Source of the DNA: Immersiella caudata
Lineage: Eukaryota > Ascomycota > Sordariomycetes > Sordariales > Lasiosphaeriaceae
DNA: 64,000 bases
Assembly (NCBI GenBank): GCA_030512335.1
Contig: JAULSU010000006.1
Location: 2,480,001 to 2,544,000 of the forward strand
Reading direction: 5' to 3'
The notes below the pieces were generated by a model that was not told the origin of the DNA, did no database searches, and saw nothing but the letters and a program-made list of their open reading frames with translations. Both the position numbers and the translations under genes were made by a program. This document shows, one piece after another, positions 45,265-57,574 of this stretch; positions within the stretch are counted from its first letter, which is position 1, and the number at the start of each line of letters is the position of its first letter.

Positions 45265-48200
45265 ATGGACCCAGGGCCGCCTGACACCAAACGACCCCGT
45301 CTGTCGACTGGGCCGTCATGGTCAGCAGGCGGAGCGCACCACGGTGTGTCCCTACTTCATCCCACTCCCTCGCCCACCAACTCCCAGGTGCCTCACCACC
45401 CCCCTTCGTCGACCCAGTACCCTCAGCCCTCACCTCGTCCCTACTCTCGACCCGCCGGCCCCGGGGATCCTCACCATCAACCTCCTCCTCACCCGCCTCC
45501 TCCGCAACATCCCCATTCTCATCCTCCCCCTCACGCTCACTCTCACGCCCCGCCGCCGCCGCCTCCCCACTCGCAACAACACCCACCGCCGCCGCCGCCG
45601 CAACAGCAACCTGTCGACGATCGGCGGCACCATGAGCCCGACAGGTACCCGCCAATGCAGGAACATCGGCAACCTCCGCACTCCCCCGCGCACCCGACCT
45701 TCGCTGGCTACCCGCCCAGGGAGCCGCTGGTCAAGCCGGACCCCGGAGAGGACACCCTTCCTCAGCTGCGCCGACCTCAGTCGATGGGGAACGGCCCAGA
45801 CAGCATGACGCCTGGCACCCCGCACTCGGCCATCCCGCCCCAGGGCTACGGCGACGACAGGCGACACACGAGCTTCGACAATGGTCCCCCGCCGCCGCAC
45901 ATGTACCGGCAGCCCAGCTACCCGCCGCCGACCCCGCTGCCTCCGCCAAGCTACGACTACGGACAGTCGTATGGGGGTTCTCACGGCGAGCTCCCGTACC
46001 CGATCCATGTCACCTCGGCTCAGGGGAAACGGAAAGCCCAGAGGGCCTCGCAGGTAGGACCCTCCAGCGACGGGAAACCCCAAAGAGGACCGCACGTATC
46101 TAACCGCGCATCCCAGGCTTGCGACAGTTGTCGGCAGCTCAAGGCAAAGTGCGACGAGTTGAAGCCATGTAAGAGCTGTAAGGAGAAGAAGGTCGAGTGC
46201 AAGTATCGGGAGGCTGTCCCAAAGCAGTGCGTATCTCCACCGTGCCAGTGTGTAACTTCTGCACTTGCTAACGCTAGAACCCAGGCAAGACAAGGTCGCG
46301 GCCGATATTTTGGATACGCTCATGTTCCTCAAGCACGAGTTCAACAACTTTAATCAGCGCATGAGCAACATGGAGCACGCCATGAGGCGTGTGGCGCCTT
46401 CGCTCGATATCCAGCCTCAGCAGATGATGCGGATGGAAGAAGATCGGGCAGTTTCGCCCGATTCCCCGGTCCCGGTGGTGGACGACAACTACTCCTCGTC
46501 GCCAGGAGACACCATGACGGCAACCCAGGCACCGATAGGCACCATGGAGGCACGAAACATCGCCCGAAACATGGAGGATGAAGCGGAGCTAGAACCTGGG
46601 CCTCACGTCCGGCCGGGCGTGCCTACGATACCGCTGGGTCACACGACCCTAGCGGCTCTGCTGCTAAAGTGGCGGTCGATCGAGAGTTTGGTGAGGCGGT
46701 ATCTTGACGCCGAGAAGGTGAAATTCGTGGACGAATTCCCCATCCGCCAGGAAGAGAGACGTGGTTTGCTGCGCCTGTGGGGGCGCGGCGAGGGTCTGGA
46801 CAGCAGCCGCTCCGACAGGGAAGCCATGCATGATCTCGGCTTGTTAGAGATCCACGACGACTACTCGGACTCTGGCGCCCCCTCTCCGGCGGACTGCTGG
46901 GGCGCCATCAGCGGCTCGCCCGGGCCTATCGAGTCTGGCGTCTCTGTCTCTGCTTCGCGACACCTCGACTTTAGCCCCAACACTGTCTGGAAATGCGTGG
47001 AAAGTTACGAGGAAAATATTCAGAATATGCATCCGCTGATAATACCGGTGGAGCTAAAGGCCATGGTAAGGCTGTTCTTAGACGGCATCGTCCAGAGCAA
47101 AAAGGCGGCCAAAAACTCAGGCCCAGCCGTTGCGACCTTTGTTGCGCCGACTGTTGTGGGAACGCAGCAAGCCGAGACTGGGTCGAAGAGAAAACGCTCT
47201 GAACGGTCCCCAGCGCCAGAAGGCCAGGAAGTCCCTGCAGCCATATCGATGAAGCAGGTCAGGCCAACCTTCCAACGGTCCATCAACAATGCGCTCGTGC
47301 TGCTCGTGCTCGCGCTCGGAAAAATCTGCCTCCACAAAACCACCAAGATACCGGACGTCGTCCCAGTCAGCGAGCCTGCGCAAGGGTCGCCGGTTGTGCA
47401 CAATGGCCATCCAGCGTCTCCGGTTCAGGGCTCTCAAGGCTCGCCGCCTTCATATGCATCGAACTCACACTCCTCGGGTCTTCCATCACCGAAGGATGGC
47501 GCTGAGCGGTCGGGAAGTAGCAGACGCCCGTCGTTTCAGGGAGGCGGGATGAAGCAAGGCACATCGCTCAAGAGGAACATGGATGTCATACCTGGATTGG
47601 ACTACTTTGCCTACGCGACGGACATTCTGGGAGGCCAACTTGCGGGAACGAGCATCCGGCATATTCACGCTTATATTTTAGCAGGGCTGTACCACGGCCA
47701 GCTCGGTAGAGTGATGGAGAGCTATGCTTATATCAAAGAGGCTGGTTGGGCGCTGCAGATCAAGATGAGGCCGTAAGTTGACATTGATCCGCCAGAAGCG
47801 AGTCTCGGCCTTTGCCATTCTAATGTCTTCTCAGGAGCCTCGATCGATTCAGGAAAATGCAGGATCATGAGCCCTTCGGGCTGAACTCAGTCACGGAAAA
47901 ATCGGACAACCAGTTGGTCTTCGCCTTTTGGACATGTCTGCAGCTTGAAAGGTACGTCAGCTTCTGATACTGAGATGCCCACACATGGAAAGACTAACGG
48001 TCGGGTTCTTCAGTGATATCATTGCCGAGCTTCCACTACCGCAGTCGCACATCTTAGCTTACGAGGAAATGATGCCCTATCCCAACATCAACCTCGCGAG
48101 ACAGCTAGGCTTCAGCGACCGCGTGCTCCGGAGCTACCTCGCACAGCTCTACCTTCGCAAGAGCCTGAATGTCATCCATCAGATGCTGTACAACCCAGAA

Positions 48201-49130
48201 AACCCACAGCCGCTTCAAGCCCAAGATGGAACTCCTGCAGGCACCATTGTCGAGTACATCCAAAAATCTCTCGACATTCGGTTCGTACCTCCTGAGTTCA
48301 AGTTCAAGCTCAGCGACCCCCCCGCTCAGGACATCCTCTCCGCTCGGCTGCGTGCCAAGTACTGGGGGGCGAACGTGATCACATACAGGCCCTTCATCCG
48401 ACAGATTCTCGAGCATAACCACAAGACGCTGCTAGGACCAAAAGCAGGAGAGCCCGGTGACTACCGCGATAACCTGGCGCAGCAGGGTGTGGAGGACCCA
48501 TTGTCGCCCGGCGGCATCACCCAAGAAGTGATAGATAACGCAGTCAGGGGTATTAGGGCGCTGATCGAGAGCACGCGGGCATTCCACGGCGTCCCGGACA
48601 AGCGGTTCATCATCACCAATGTCTTTGGCACCGCTCATGCGTAAGGATCACCTCCAGAGTTAGATTCCGCGAGTGATGGCACTAACTTGGCATCTTACAG
48701 ACAATGGGGCAATCTCTTGACCCTCGCAGCGGCATTCCGGGATCCGACACTGACAAAATTTATTGACGAGCAGACGCTCCGGGAACTCTTCTCGAAGACG
48801 ATCGCTTTTTTCAGGCTTATTGCCCAGCCGTCGAGCGCCCTGTCCATCGACATGCGCATCCTGGAGGGAGTAGAACATGAGCTGTGGGGGAAACACTTGA
48901 GCGTCGATCCGATGGACGCTCATGCAGGCTCAAGTTTCAGCAGCACTACGAGCAGCGGCCCCCAACAGCCACCAGTGAACTCGATTTCAGGACCACCCGG
49001 CCCGCCCGGAGGCCCACCTCCCTTATCCGGCCCGCCACTCCATCCCGGCATGCACACGCCAGGAACGCCTGTGGAAGGACATCCGGGCCCGCTGCCTCAG
49101 CTCCCCCCGATGAGGCACCATCCTTCGTGA
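45265..49130 (+). CDS. Large Zn2Cys6 transcription factor with Pro/His-rich N-terminus
   Basis: Predicted exons 45265-46226, 46285-47772, 47835-47951, 48014-48640 and 48701-49130, 1207 residues. All four introns (58, 62, 62, 60 nt) have GTRNGT-like donors and CAG ends; joins keep the frame (REAVPK|QQDKVAADIL; MRP|SLDRFRKM; LQLE|SDIIAEL; GTAHA|QWGNLL). Residues 60-120 are dense in Pro and His. The zinc cluster has Cys 286, 289, 296, 302, 305 and 312 (C-x2-C-x6-C-x5-C-x2-C-x6-C), followed by a coiled-coil linker (KHEFNNFNQRMSNMEHAMRR) for dimerisation. A fungal transcription-factor middle region runs from about residue 570 to 1110 (YAYIKEAGWAL, AKYWGANVITYRPFI). The C-terminus is Pro/Gly-rich. 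It should be a nuclear DNA-binding regulator. I cannot name the orthologue. The unusually long upstream region suggests complex control. Confidence 0.88.
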
Positions 49131-50346
49131 TGACCAGGCAGTCATGAGTGGTCCTTTAACAAGGACTCACATGCGCTCCTGACCCAACTCCACGGCGGCT
49201 TTTCAATTCACCAGATACCCAACAACGATCCTATCCGGATGGACGGCATGGGCGATGACATCGATAGCAGCATTCAACACGCTAGTGGGCAAACTGCTGG
49301 CATGGCATGCGCTTTCTCAAAGCTTTTCCTGGTGCTCCAATGCCTGGTTCAAACACACAATACAACCTGAAGAGCACCAGCGGACCCCACGAAGCCGCAT
49401 CGGCGATACACGGCTCTCATTCTTTTCACGCCTGGTCGGATATGACTCAGGTCATCCGCCACCGGACAACGGCCGCAGCGCTACTAGGCGCCTAGGGCTG
49501 GGAGGCCCAGCCCTCGTCGTATGCCCTTTCTGATTTCTTCCTTACTAATTTGCATATTGCGGGAGGTGGCCCTTGTGCTTGACATTAACTTGCGTGCTTT
49601 TTATTGACCTGTCGGTCTGCATTAGCCCGGTATTTTGCTTTCTGTCGTTTCCTGTTTCTACTTCTCTTTTCTTCAGGCAGCGAGGTCGGAGGAGATACCA
49701 AACCATGTGTGAAACGCGTCTATGGTCATTTGGGCGGACTTTTGATGTGTTTTTACTTTTACGCAACCTATCTGCTCTCCTCGCACTTCCATACCCTCCT
49801 CTCCATACATGGCTTGCATTTCGTGCTCTGCCCCTTTTCTCATGTGTTGAGCAGCGTGGTGGGTGTCTGCAGAGTCGGGTGCGAACAATCAGAAGGCACT
49901 GCAGGGTCTATACTCTGGATATTTTGATGCAAATCTCATACAACCCGGCGGGAGGCCTGTATAAAATGGAACGAGTTGATGATCGAACACCGAGGTGGAG
50001 GGGGGGATAGACACGGACGTGGGTGCCCGACTGGTCGCAAGGGCTTCGGCATCTGCGTGTACAACGATTCGGTTGGGCTCCATGCGCAGCTTACGGGAGA
50101 AGTGGATTTTGTGTATGTCGGGAGAATCGGCCCATACAAATGACGACGGGTGCCGGTAGACACAAAGTACAGGGAGAGCATCGGCAGGCAGATATATACG
50201 AAGGATATCATCCATCTGTCCGTTTGTCATGGCCGTCCCCAGGGATGGCAAAATATCAACATTTATTATCCATCTTGCCCCCCTCCACAACGCCGTGCGA
50301 TGTGACATTCGAAAGACGCTACAATACACGAGGTACTAAAGGCAGA
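49131..50346. other. Convergent intergenic region
   Basis: Between the 3' ends of the large regulator (+) and ATG5 (-). T-rich stretches near 49600-49680 would suit a long 3' UTR. No gene is supported. Confidence 0.6.
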
Positions 50347-51304
50347 TCAAAGCAAAACAACTATCAGGCAAAGCCACCCGTCGGGGTACGCCGCTTCTCG
50401 CATCAGCTCCTCCAGCGGCGCCTTAAAGGGGACTGGCGCGCTGTGGAGAATTACGTTTGCCAACACCGGGTCTCGACTACTGGGGAACAAACTGGGGAGG
50501 ATGCCCTTCAGGGCTACCCCCAGTGTCTGCGGTTGTCCTTGTTCTCTGTATCAGCAGAGTCGTGCCGAGGATAAGACGGGGAAACTCACGGTTGGGCAAC
50601 CTAGGCGGAACAAGTGTCTGCATCACCCTGAAGGATCCCGGCGTGGCGTCCTCGCCCGACGGGGAAGTAGGCATGTAGATGCGCAGCGGAACATTCTTGA
50701 GTGGTGTCGGCGCGTTGAGAAGCTGGGCTTGGATTTTGGCATACGCGGCGTAGTCGCCTGCGATCAAGGTCAGGACGTGTACGGCTCAAGGAAGAACGGG
50801 TGGTAGGAAAGGGGGCAAACCATCTTGTACCGCATTCCAAAGCGTCGTGGTGCTGTCCCGGGAAAGGCTCATGATTTGCCTGGCGTTGTTGTTACGGATG
50901 TAATCAGCCTCCTTGGCGGAGTTCATGAAGGTGTCGCCGATATCCCATTCTGGACCGTCGCCGACGACAAGACGCCATGGGAGAGTGGGCTGGTAGAGAT
51001 CGACGAGAAGGCCAGCGGCGAGGTTGCGGAGCTGGATCTCTTCGTGGTGGAAGCTTGAGCAGGAAACACCAAAGTAGGCTGTCAGCCGTGGTAGGAGGAG
51101 GGCCAGGTAGCCGAAGCGTGGGACGGAGGTGATGAAGGGCGGTGTGGTCGGGTGCTCGGTGTGGGTGATGTACAGCGGGATCTGTAGGTTCCAGAGCGTT
51201 TGGGGGAGGTTGATGGGTGCTGGCGCTGGGGGTACCTCAGTCCGGCCGCCGGGGGATGCGGCCCCTGGAGAGGGTGAGCCCAATGCCGATGATGGGGACG
51301 TCAT
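50347..51304 (-). CDS. ATG5: Autophagy protein 5
   Basis: Predicted exons on the minus strand 51304-50821, 50757-50590 and 50543-50347, 282 residues, near the usual fungal length. Introns: 63 nt (GTTTGC, CCTGACC, ATCGCAG) and 46 nt (GTGAGT, GCTGATAC, CAGAG); the second acceptor was chosen because it alone joins RLPN to QQGQPQTLGVALKG in frame. The order of family features is complete: TLWNLQIPLYI, PRFGYLALLLPRLTAYF, NSAKEADYIR with Lys131 matching the lysine that receives Atg12, TTLWNAVQ, PLRIYMP, the C-terminal ILPSLFPSSRDPVLANVILHSAPVPF and YPDGWLCLIV. The product forms the Atg12-Atg5-Atg16 complex that promotes Atg8 lipidation on the phagophore (family knowledge). The N-terminal 30 residues are Pro/Ser-rich and not conserved. 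Confidence 0.93.
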
Positions 51305-53429
51305 CCAGTGTTAACTATCTGTCAGTTGTAGGCCGATGATCGCCGATCTGTTGATGGTCGTGGAAGGCGCAACCGGGAGTTTGGTGGTGCACACCTGTGG
51401 TGCCAAATGCCCGTGATGTTGTCCAGTCAGATGGTGCAACTAGGGCTCTGGCCGGCTCCCGTTGCGTCTGCCCAATCGACTTGCCGGGTGGCCTTCCCGG
51501 CAGGCAGCTTGATACGGACGACACCTTTTGTCGTCGGGCCCCGATAGACTGGTGCTGGACGAGCAAGGCTGACACACCTGCGGGGGCGCTCTTGGTAAGT
51601 GCGTGCTTGCCCCGCCGGCCTCAGGTGCGGGGTTGTCAAGGGTTCAAGGTTCAGATTGAGGAGTTGCGGGTCACCCAAGGCGGGGACCAGAGCTCGGAGA
51701 CTTCGGGACGGTCCCAGGTAGGCAGCTTAGATCTTCGTCCCCCCTTCGCATTCCACCAGCTGCTACTGGCCTGCAGAAGCAAGCGTACATACGGCCAGTC
51801 GACCCAACCATCACGTAACCTGCATGTCGCAGGCCCAGGTCGCATGGTCCACTGCAGACGGTGCGCGCTGGAGCGCGCCGTACTGTGCGCTCCGTACCCC
51901 AAGGTATTCCCCGTGTTTCCCTCCACGCTGGCCCGAACAGGTTCCTCCACCTCCTCCATCCTCCGCATCGGCCCCACCGCGTTTCCTTAGGTCTCTCGTC
52001 CAACCACCCACGTTCAGTCCAGACTCTGCCCGATCCCCAAATGCAACCGAAAGACAGCACATTAAGCCCTCCAGCCAGCCACCCGAGACGCCTTTTCCGT
52101 GAGCCGACTGCACCGCAGACATACATATTGCAAGACTGTCTTCTCCACGTGGATATCGGGGCCTGTTTCCTGCGTCTTTTAGTGGCCCAGTACCTCAAGC
52201 GCCCTATTGTAATCCATCTAGCAACTGTTCGCTTGAACTAGGTACCGCTCCCAATCTCCGCTCCAAAGCGCCCCTATCCCTCAAAACTTCCCATCCCCCT
52301 CTCCTCCCAATACCTACCCAACGATACCATCCACCCCCTTTCTCGTCCACAGATTGAACACTCTTACCAACTCACTCGTTCATTCGTCAAATATAATCGA
52401 CGACCCAATAACCATCTAAAATTCCCACCAAACAAAGATGATATATCACTCTCTGGTCAGTCACACCAACAACCATGTCAGCCTCGTACCACCCATCTCT
52501 CCTGCCGCGCCAGCCGCCGATCAAATGAAAACCGAACGACTGAATCCCTTGGGTTGGGCGGATCTGACATGTTTGCGCCAATCCACACCCATACACGTGG
52601 ATAGGTGCATCTTTATGTGTAGTGTGACCGCGATGCCTGCCGCAAGGATTGTGTGTACTGTGTATTTGTTTCATGCCATGTTGGCCTGGTTTGCTTTACC
52701 TCTGTCCTCTCTGCGGCTGGAACAATCGATAGCCTTCTACCTCGAGGCAGGCAACATCATACAGGTGCCCAAGTCACAGAGATATCCAATGGAGGCCACA
52801 TGGGACAAGGTATATATTACCACCCTCTAAGCGTAGTCCTAACTACCTCCCTTGCCATTGCTAGTTTGACGAAACGGAATACGCCCCAACAGTAGCATGC
52901 AACGGCAGCCTATCCTCCATCAACCAAATCCCATATTCTACGTAGCCTTACAATTCATTTAGGGGCCACAGGTGTACGCGGAATTGCCATACCATACCTA
53001 ACGTCCGTCCCTGGAAGATTCGAGACCTTCATCCACACAACAATCAGTAGTATCTGCTAAGACAAGGCAAAACATTTGCAGTAGAAGAATGAACAGGGAA
53101 ACTCTGGTGGTATCAAAGCGCAAAAGGCCGTGCAAGCCAATGCAGAAAACAGCTCCGGCTAGAATAAAAAAAAAGCCAAAAAAAAGCCAGAATCATCAGT
53201 ACGAGAAGGTGGTAAACTACATGTGGTGACGAGATTAAGTTCCGCTTTTGAGCATCCCCGGCCCATCATAATGCAAAATGTGAGTTCATATGAAACAGAA
53301 GGTCAACAAAGGAGCTTTTATCCAGCCTTCCCCGAAGCCAAAATGTACTTCCTAAGCTCTCGTTTCTCCGGCTTCTTAATGAATGTGCGACTCGTAAGTG
53401 TGCTTGGAGTGGTGGTGTTCCGGTTATAG
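51305..53429. other. Intergenic region, no gene seen
   Basis: Promoter side of ATG5, and 3' side of the next minus-strand gene. Open frames around 51397-51990 and 52438-52830 show no domains. A-rich tracts at about 53165-53190 fit the 3' end of the neighbouring transcript. Confidence 0.6.
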
Positions 53430-56400
53430 TTAGCCAGCAATGCTGGTCTTCTTGCGGTTGGGATATCGTGGCGGGTAGTTAGGGTCGTCTCGCGGTCCCA
53501 CCACGCCCCCCGGAGGTGCGGAGTTCTTGAAAAACTCGGCCAATTCCGAGGTTCCGCGGCTGGAAACGGCAACGGCCTCGCGGGGCTCAAATTTCTTCAT
53601 CGGGACACGTCGAGTGGGAACTGGAGCTTCGCTGACGCCTGGAGCCGTCGACCTGAAGTTCGACGGGTTGTACTTGTCAGCTCCGGGTGGCATGTTAACC
53701 TGGATCGGGATGTATCCCTTTCCGGTGCTCGCCCGGCTGCTTGAGTTTCTCGCATCGGGTGCCGGTGGCGGCACGGGACTCCGAGGGCTCGAGTTACCAG
53801 ACGAGCTGTTGCTGTTGCGCCCACTCTCACCACGCCTTGTGAGCCTTGCCATCAAGCTCGGAGCACTGGCCTTCTTCTTAGGAGGCCGGCTCATGGGCTG
53901 AACGGCGGCCGGCTCTGGCGGAGGTGGCGGCATATTCTTCAAGAAATCCAGTAGGCTCTCTTCTTGCGGGGGCGCCCTCCTCTGCGGGCCCGGGGCCATC
54001 ATATCATCATCCTCGTCCTCGTCACTGAGGTCGATGGCGTAAGGATCACGAACACGGCGGGTCTTTCGCTTGGGCATCGGCATGTCGTCATCCCCAGGAA
54101 TTCCATAGCCCCTATTGCCTCCAGGAAGGGGTTTGTTCCTCCCGAGAAGCGCGCTTTGTGAATTCACCGAGGACTGCATCGATGATTCTGTGATATTGGT
54201 TGATGCTTGGCTGGTTCTGACATCAACATCCCGCAGCTGAGCATCAACAGCCCTGCCTCCGACGGCGCCTGTCAGTTGGTCTGAGTCCATCGTCGTGCGG
54301 AAGGGTGCGACAGTCCTAGGAATACGAGGGTTGCCCCCAACGCTCGGCGGCCCGCGGCGGATGAAGTCAATCAAGTCTGAATTGTCGTCCTTGTAGTCAA
54401 CAGCGGCGTCACGAGCCTGCAGTCGGTTGCGGTTGATGCTGCTGGTTGTCGAGACTCTGGGAGTGTCGGTGCTCGGCTTAGCAACTGTTGAGGGCGCGGT
54501 GGGCGTGCGCACGATGCTACCACCGCTGGGACCAGTCGACCGGATGAAATCAGCCAACTCGGTGACAGATTCACGAGGCAGCCTGGCGTCTCGAGCTTGG
54601 GGAGCAGGACCGTTTGCGCGAGATTTGGCTGGAGATTTCGCCGGCACTGAAGGTGCAGACCATTGCGATGTATTGCTAACGTTGGATTGAACAATGCCCA
54701 GGCTGTTCTTTCGTTGAGCATCACTAGGCCGCGAAATGGAGCTTGATCGCTTGAGTTCGCTAGATTGAGCGAAGGATGACGAGCGAGACCGGTCTCCGTT
54801 TTGACGGGCTTCTTCGCTCCTACGAGTCTTGAAGGCAGCAACGGGACTACCACCCGAGCGATTTGACTGGGCCTGAGGATTTAAGTTAGACCGGGACAGA
54901 AATTGGATGCAGGACAAAAACTCACGTCGATATCACGCATGTTTTCGGGGGTTAGGGTATATTGAATCGTCTGATCGCTCTGGATGAGCTCCTCGAAGTC
55001 CCGGGCAACATCAATACGCGACCGCGTAGTCTCCTCCGAGGTCCTCACAGGCTTGAGCCTGTTGGTAGAGGTACTCGAGGTAGATCCAGATGTATGCTGC
55101 TGCCTCGTTGCTTGGCTCGGACTGTCGTGAGCCCGTTGGTGGGATGGTTCGGATGGGCTCCGGGTGCGCTTGCGCTCGACTGAAACTTGGCCAATAGTTG
55201 ATGGCTGCTGCGGCGAGCCGCGTGGAGAGCCCCCGCTTTGCTTCCTCACCGTGTTCCTTTCTGGAACCGCTGGAGGCTCGGAGAAGGAGCTGTTTGTGGG
55301 AGTGATCGGCTGGGGGCGGGTCTGAACGGTTGGCTTGCGGGGAGGCTCTGGCCTGGTGTCGGCTTGGAAAGGGCCGTTGGACGCAGTAGAAGATATGATG
55401 GTGACCTTGGTGACCGTGGTCTTGACAGGCGAGGGGGGTGCAGGAGGTGCTTGCGTCCGCTGCGGGACCGGACCGAAGCTTGATCGGATACCCGGTGCGA
55501 CGGGCTGCTTCTCAACGGGTTCAGGGATGACCGCTAGACCGATACCAGAGGGGCTAACCGGAGAAGCTGTGTCGTCATGGGCGATGCCAGAGACCTCCTC
55601 CGCCTCAGAAATCGAGTTCTCCGAAACTCCAACCTTGCCTGACCTGAAAGCAGACATGCTGTCGGGCGAGCGGCGCATTTTCTCTTCCACAACAGGGGGC
55701 GTTTGCGTCCTGATGCCGCTCAATCGGACAGGGTTGACCTGGCGAATGAGCTCCACTTCAGCGGAACTTCGTCGAGATCCAACCGCAGGGCTGCGAGGAC
55801 CGGTTACATCGACCAGGCGAGCGGAATGAATGCTGGGTGTTCGTGCAGGCAAATTGGTGTTGATTGCTGCTGGCTTTCCGCGCTCAGAAGTCGCCGGCGA
55901 AGAGCTGCGTCCCGAGATGGAGATCCTTGAAGACATCAGAATCTGAGGCTCCTCAAGTACGACATCATCATCCTCGTCAAGAGCCTCGTCATCTTCCTGG
56001 ACCTGGGCGAGGACTGCTTGGAGCGATGCAGGCATGGTCGCCGACTGAATGGGGGACTCCTCCTCTTCGGACTCGGACCAGCCGCCTTTGGGGCTCTTTG
56101 GCGACTTTCCATCCGCACCCTGTACGGCTGGACGCTGCTGGTCGATGATCTCGACAACATCGCCAACGTCATCACCGTCCACCTCGTCCCCATATGTCTC
56201 CTCGGGCTGTGTGCGGGGGAAGAACGGAGCGACTGCGACATTTGGCACTGAGTTGGATCGTTTCCTCTTAAAGGTCGAAGCCGGAGCAAGGGTGACGGAA
56301 GGTAATGCATACCCACCCAGCGAGAAAACTGCCAAGCTCTTGGGGCGTGGCGGTAAGAGGTCTTCCTCCGACTCGTCTGCTTCCGTCTCATCGTCGCTGC

Positions 56401-57574
56401 AATAGGCGAGGCCAGGGACTTCAATCTCGTCGACGTCGCGTTCCCCAAGAGGCAGGGGGATGCTTGCAGCCACCAAATACTCCTCAAACGACGCTGGTTC
56501 CTCGACGAGTTCCCATTCCTGCTCCTCAATGACGTTCCCCTCTCCCTCATGAAGAGGTTCAGGAACCGTGGGGACGGAGGGTTCCCCGGTGATGCTGCTT
56601 GGTGATCGCAGGTGCCCCGATCCAGCGCGCATTGAATCCCTCGAATACGAGCGAGACAGACGCTGGTCCATGGTGGCGATGCCTGGGGATCGGATCTTCT
56701 TCTTCCAGGCTCTCCAAAGCCTACCAAGCGTCCGATCCAATGCGACCCGCTCCATATCGAGCTCCTCCACAACAATCCTATCGGCAGGGTCCGACGGGCT
56801 CCGGGCTCCGTCTTTCATTTCTTTTTCGTACTTCAACCGCATACGATGATATGCAGCTTGCCCCGAGACTATGAGGGCTTGCTCGCCCATAAACTCCAGG
56901 ATGGAGGTCAGGAAAATGGCCACAGCAGGGGACACAATCTCTGCTTGGCGGTCCCCAAGGCCGGCATCAAGATGCTCCTGCTCCATGTAGAAATCTTCGT
57001 CCTCCTCCTCCATGTCACCCAGCGAGGAGTACACCATACAACGCAGGCGGGTTCGCTTCCATGCCAGCTCCAAGTCCCAGTCCCTCGCGGACACGGGCGG
57101 AGACTGATCCACCTCCTCCTCCTCACCTCCCAGGTATTCTCGCAGCTCCTCGTCGGCCTGGCTGATGGCGTCTTTGGCCAGCTTGGGCTTGAGGACTTCG
57201 GAAACGGCCGGTCGCAGGGCGGAGAGGCTGGTCGAGCGGGCGATGGACAGGAAATTAAACAACAGCTGGTCGAGGAAGTTGTTGACTAGCTGCAGCGCTG
57301 CAGGCGACACTACGGCGGTCTCGCCGGACGGCTCGACGCCGTGCTGATCGTACCAAGCATCTGCGTGGCTGTCGTGGTCGTTTGTGACGATCTGCGAGGC
57401 GGCCGACGTGGCAATGAAGGCCGCCTCGGGCGATACCGACAGCGGGGGCGACATGAAGCTGTAGGCGATGGTCGAGGGCCTGTCGCTGGAGATGCTCTGG
57501 GCCCGCGACCGCGTGGGCAGAGGCATTTTCTGCTGTGGAGGGGAGGCGACCCCCGAGGAAGATTGTTGAGACAT
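53430..57574 (-). CDS. Large mostly disordered protein with four LxDFI-type motifs
   Basis: Predicted exons on the minus strand 57574-54926 and 54872-53430, 1363 residues. The 53-nt intron has GTGAGT, GTCTAAC and ATCCTCAG and joins MRDID to AQSNRSGG. The first ATG is at 57574 (MSQQSSSG); the frame is open further upstream but without ATG. Residues about 85-260 look ordered and helical (AALQLVNNFLDQLLFNFLSIAR; VSPAVAIFLTSILEFMGEQAL), recalling a histone-fold-like pair, followed by ELDMERVALDRTLGRLWRAW. The rest is Ser/Pro/acid-rich. Four related short motifs occur near the C-terminus: ELADFIRSTGP (about 988), DLIDFIRRGPP (1049), SLLDFLKNMPP (1189) and ELAEFFKNSAPP (1327). An acidic AIDLSDEDEDD patch (about 1162) resembles a SUMO-interaction motif. 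I do not recognise the protein; a scaffold or chromatin-linked role is only a guess. Confidence 0.8.

Noticed and set aside
45430..46347. Arg-rich 305-codon open frame on the minus strand
   Set aside because: Shadow of the Pro/His-rich coding region of the Zn2Cys6 gene.
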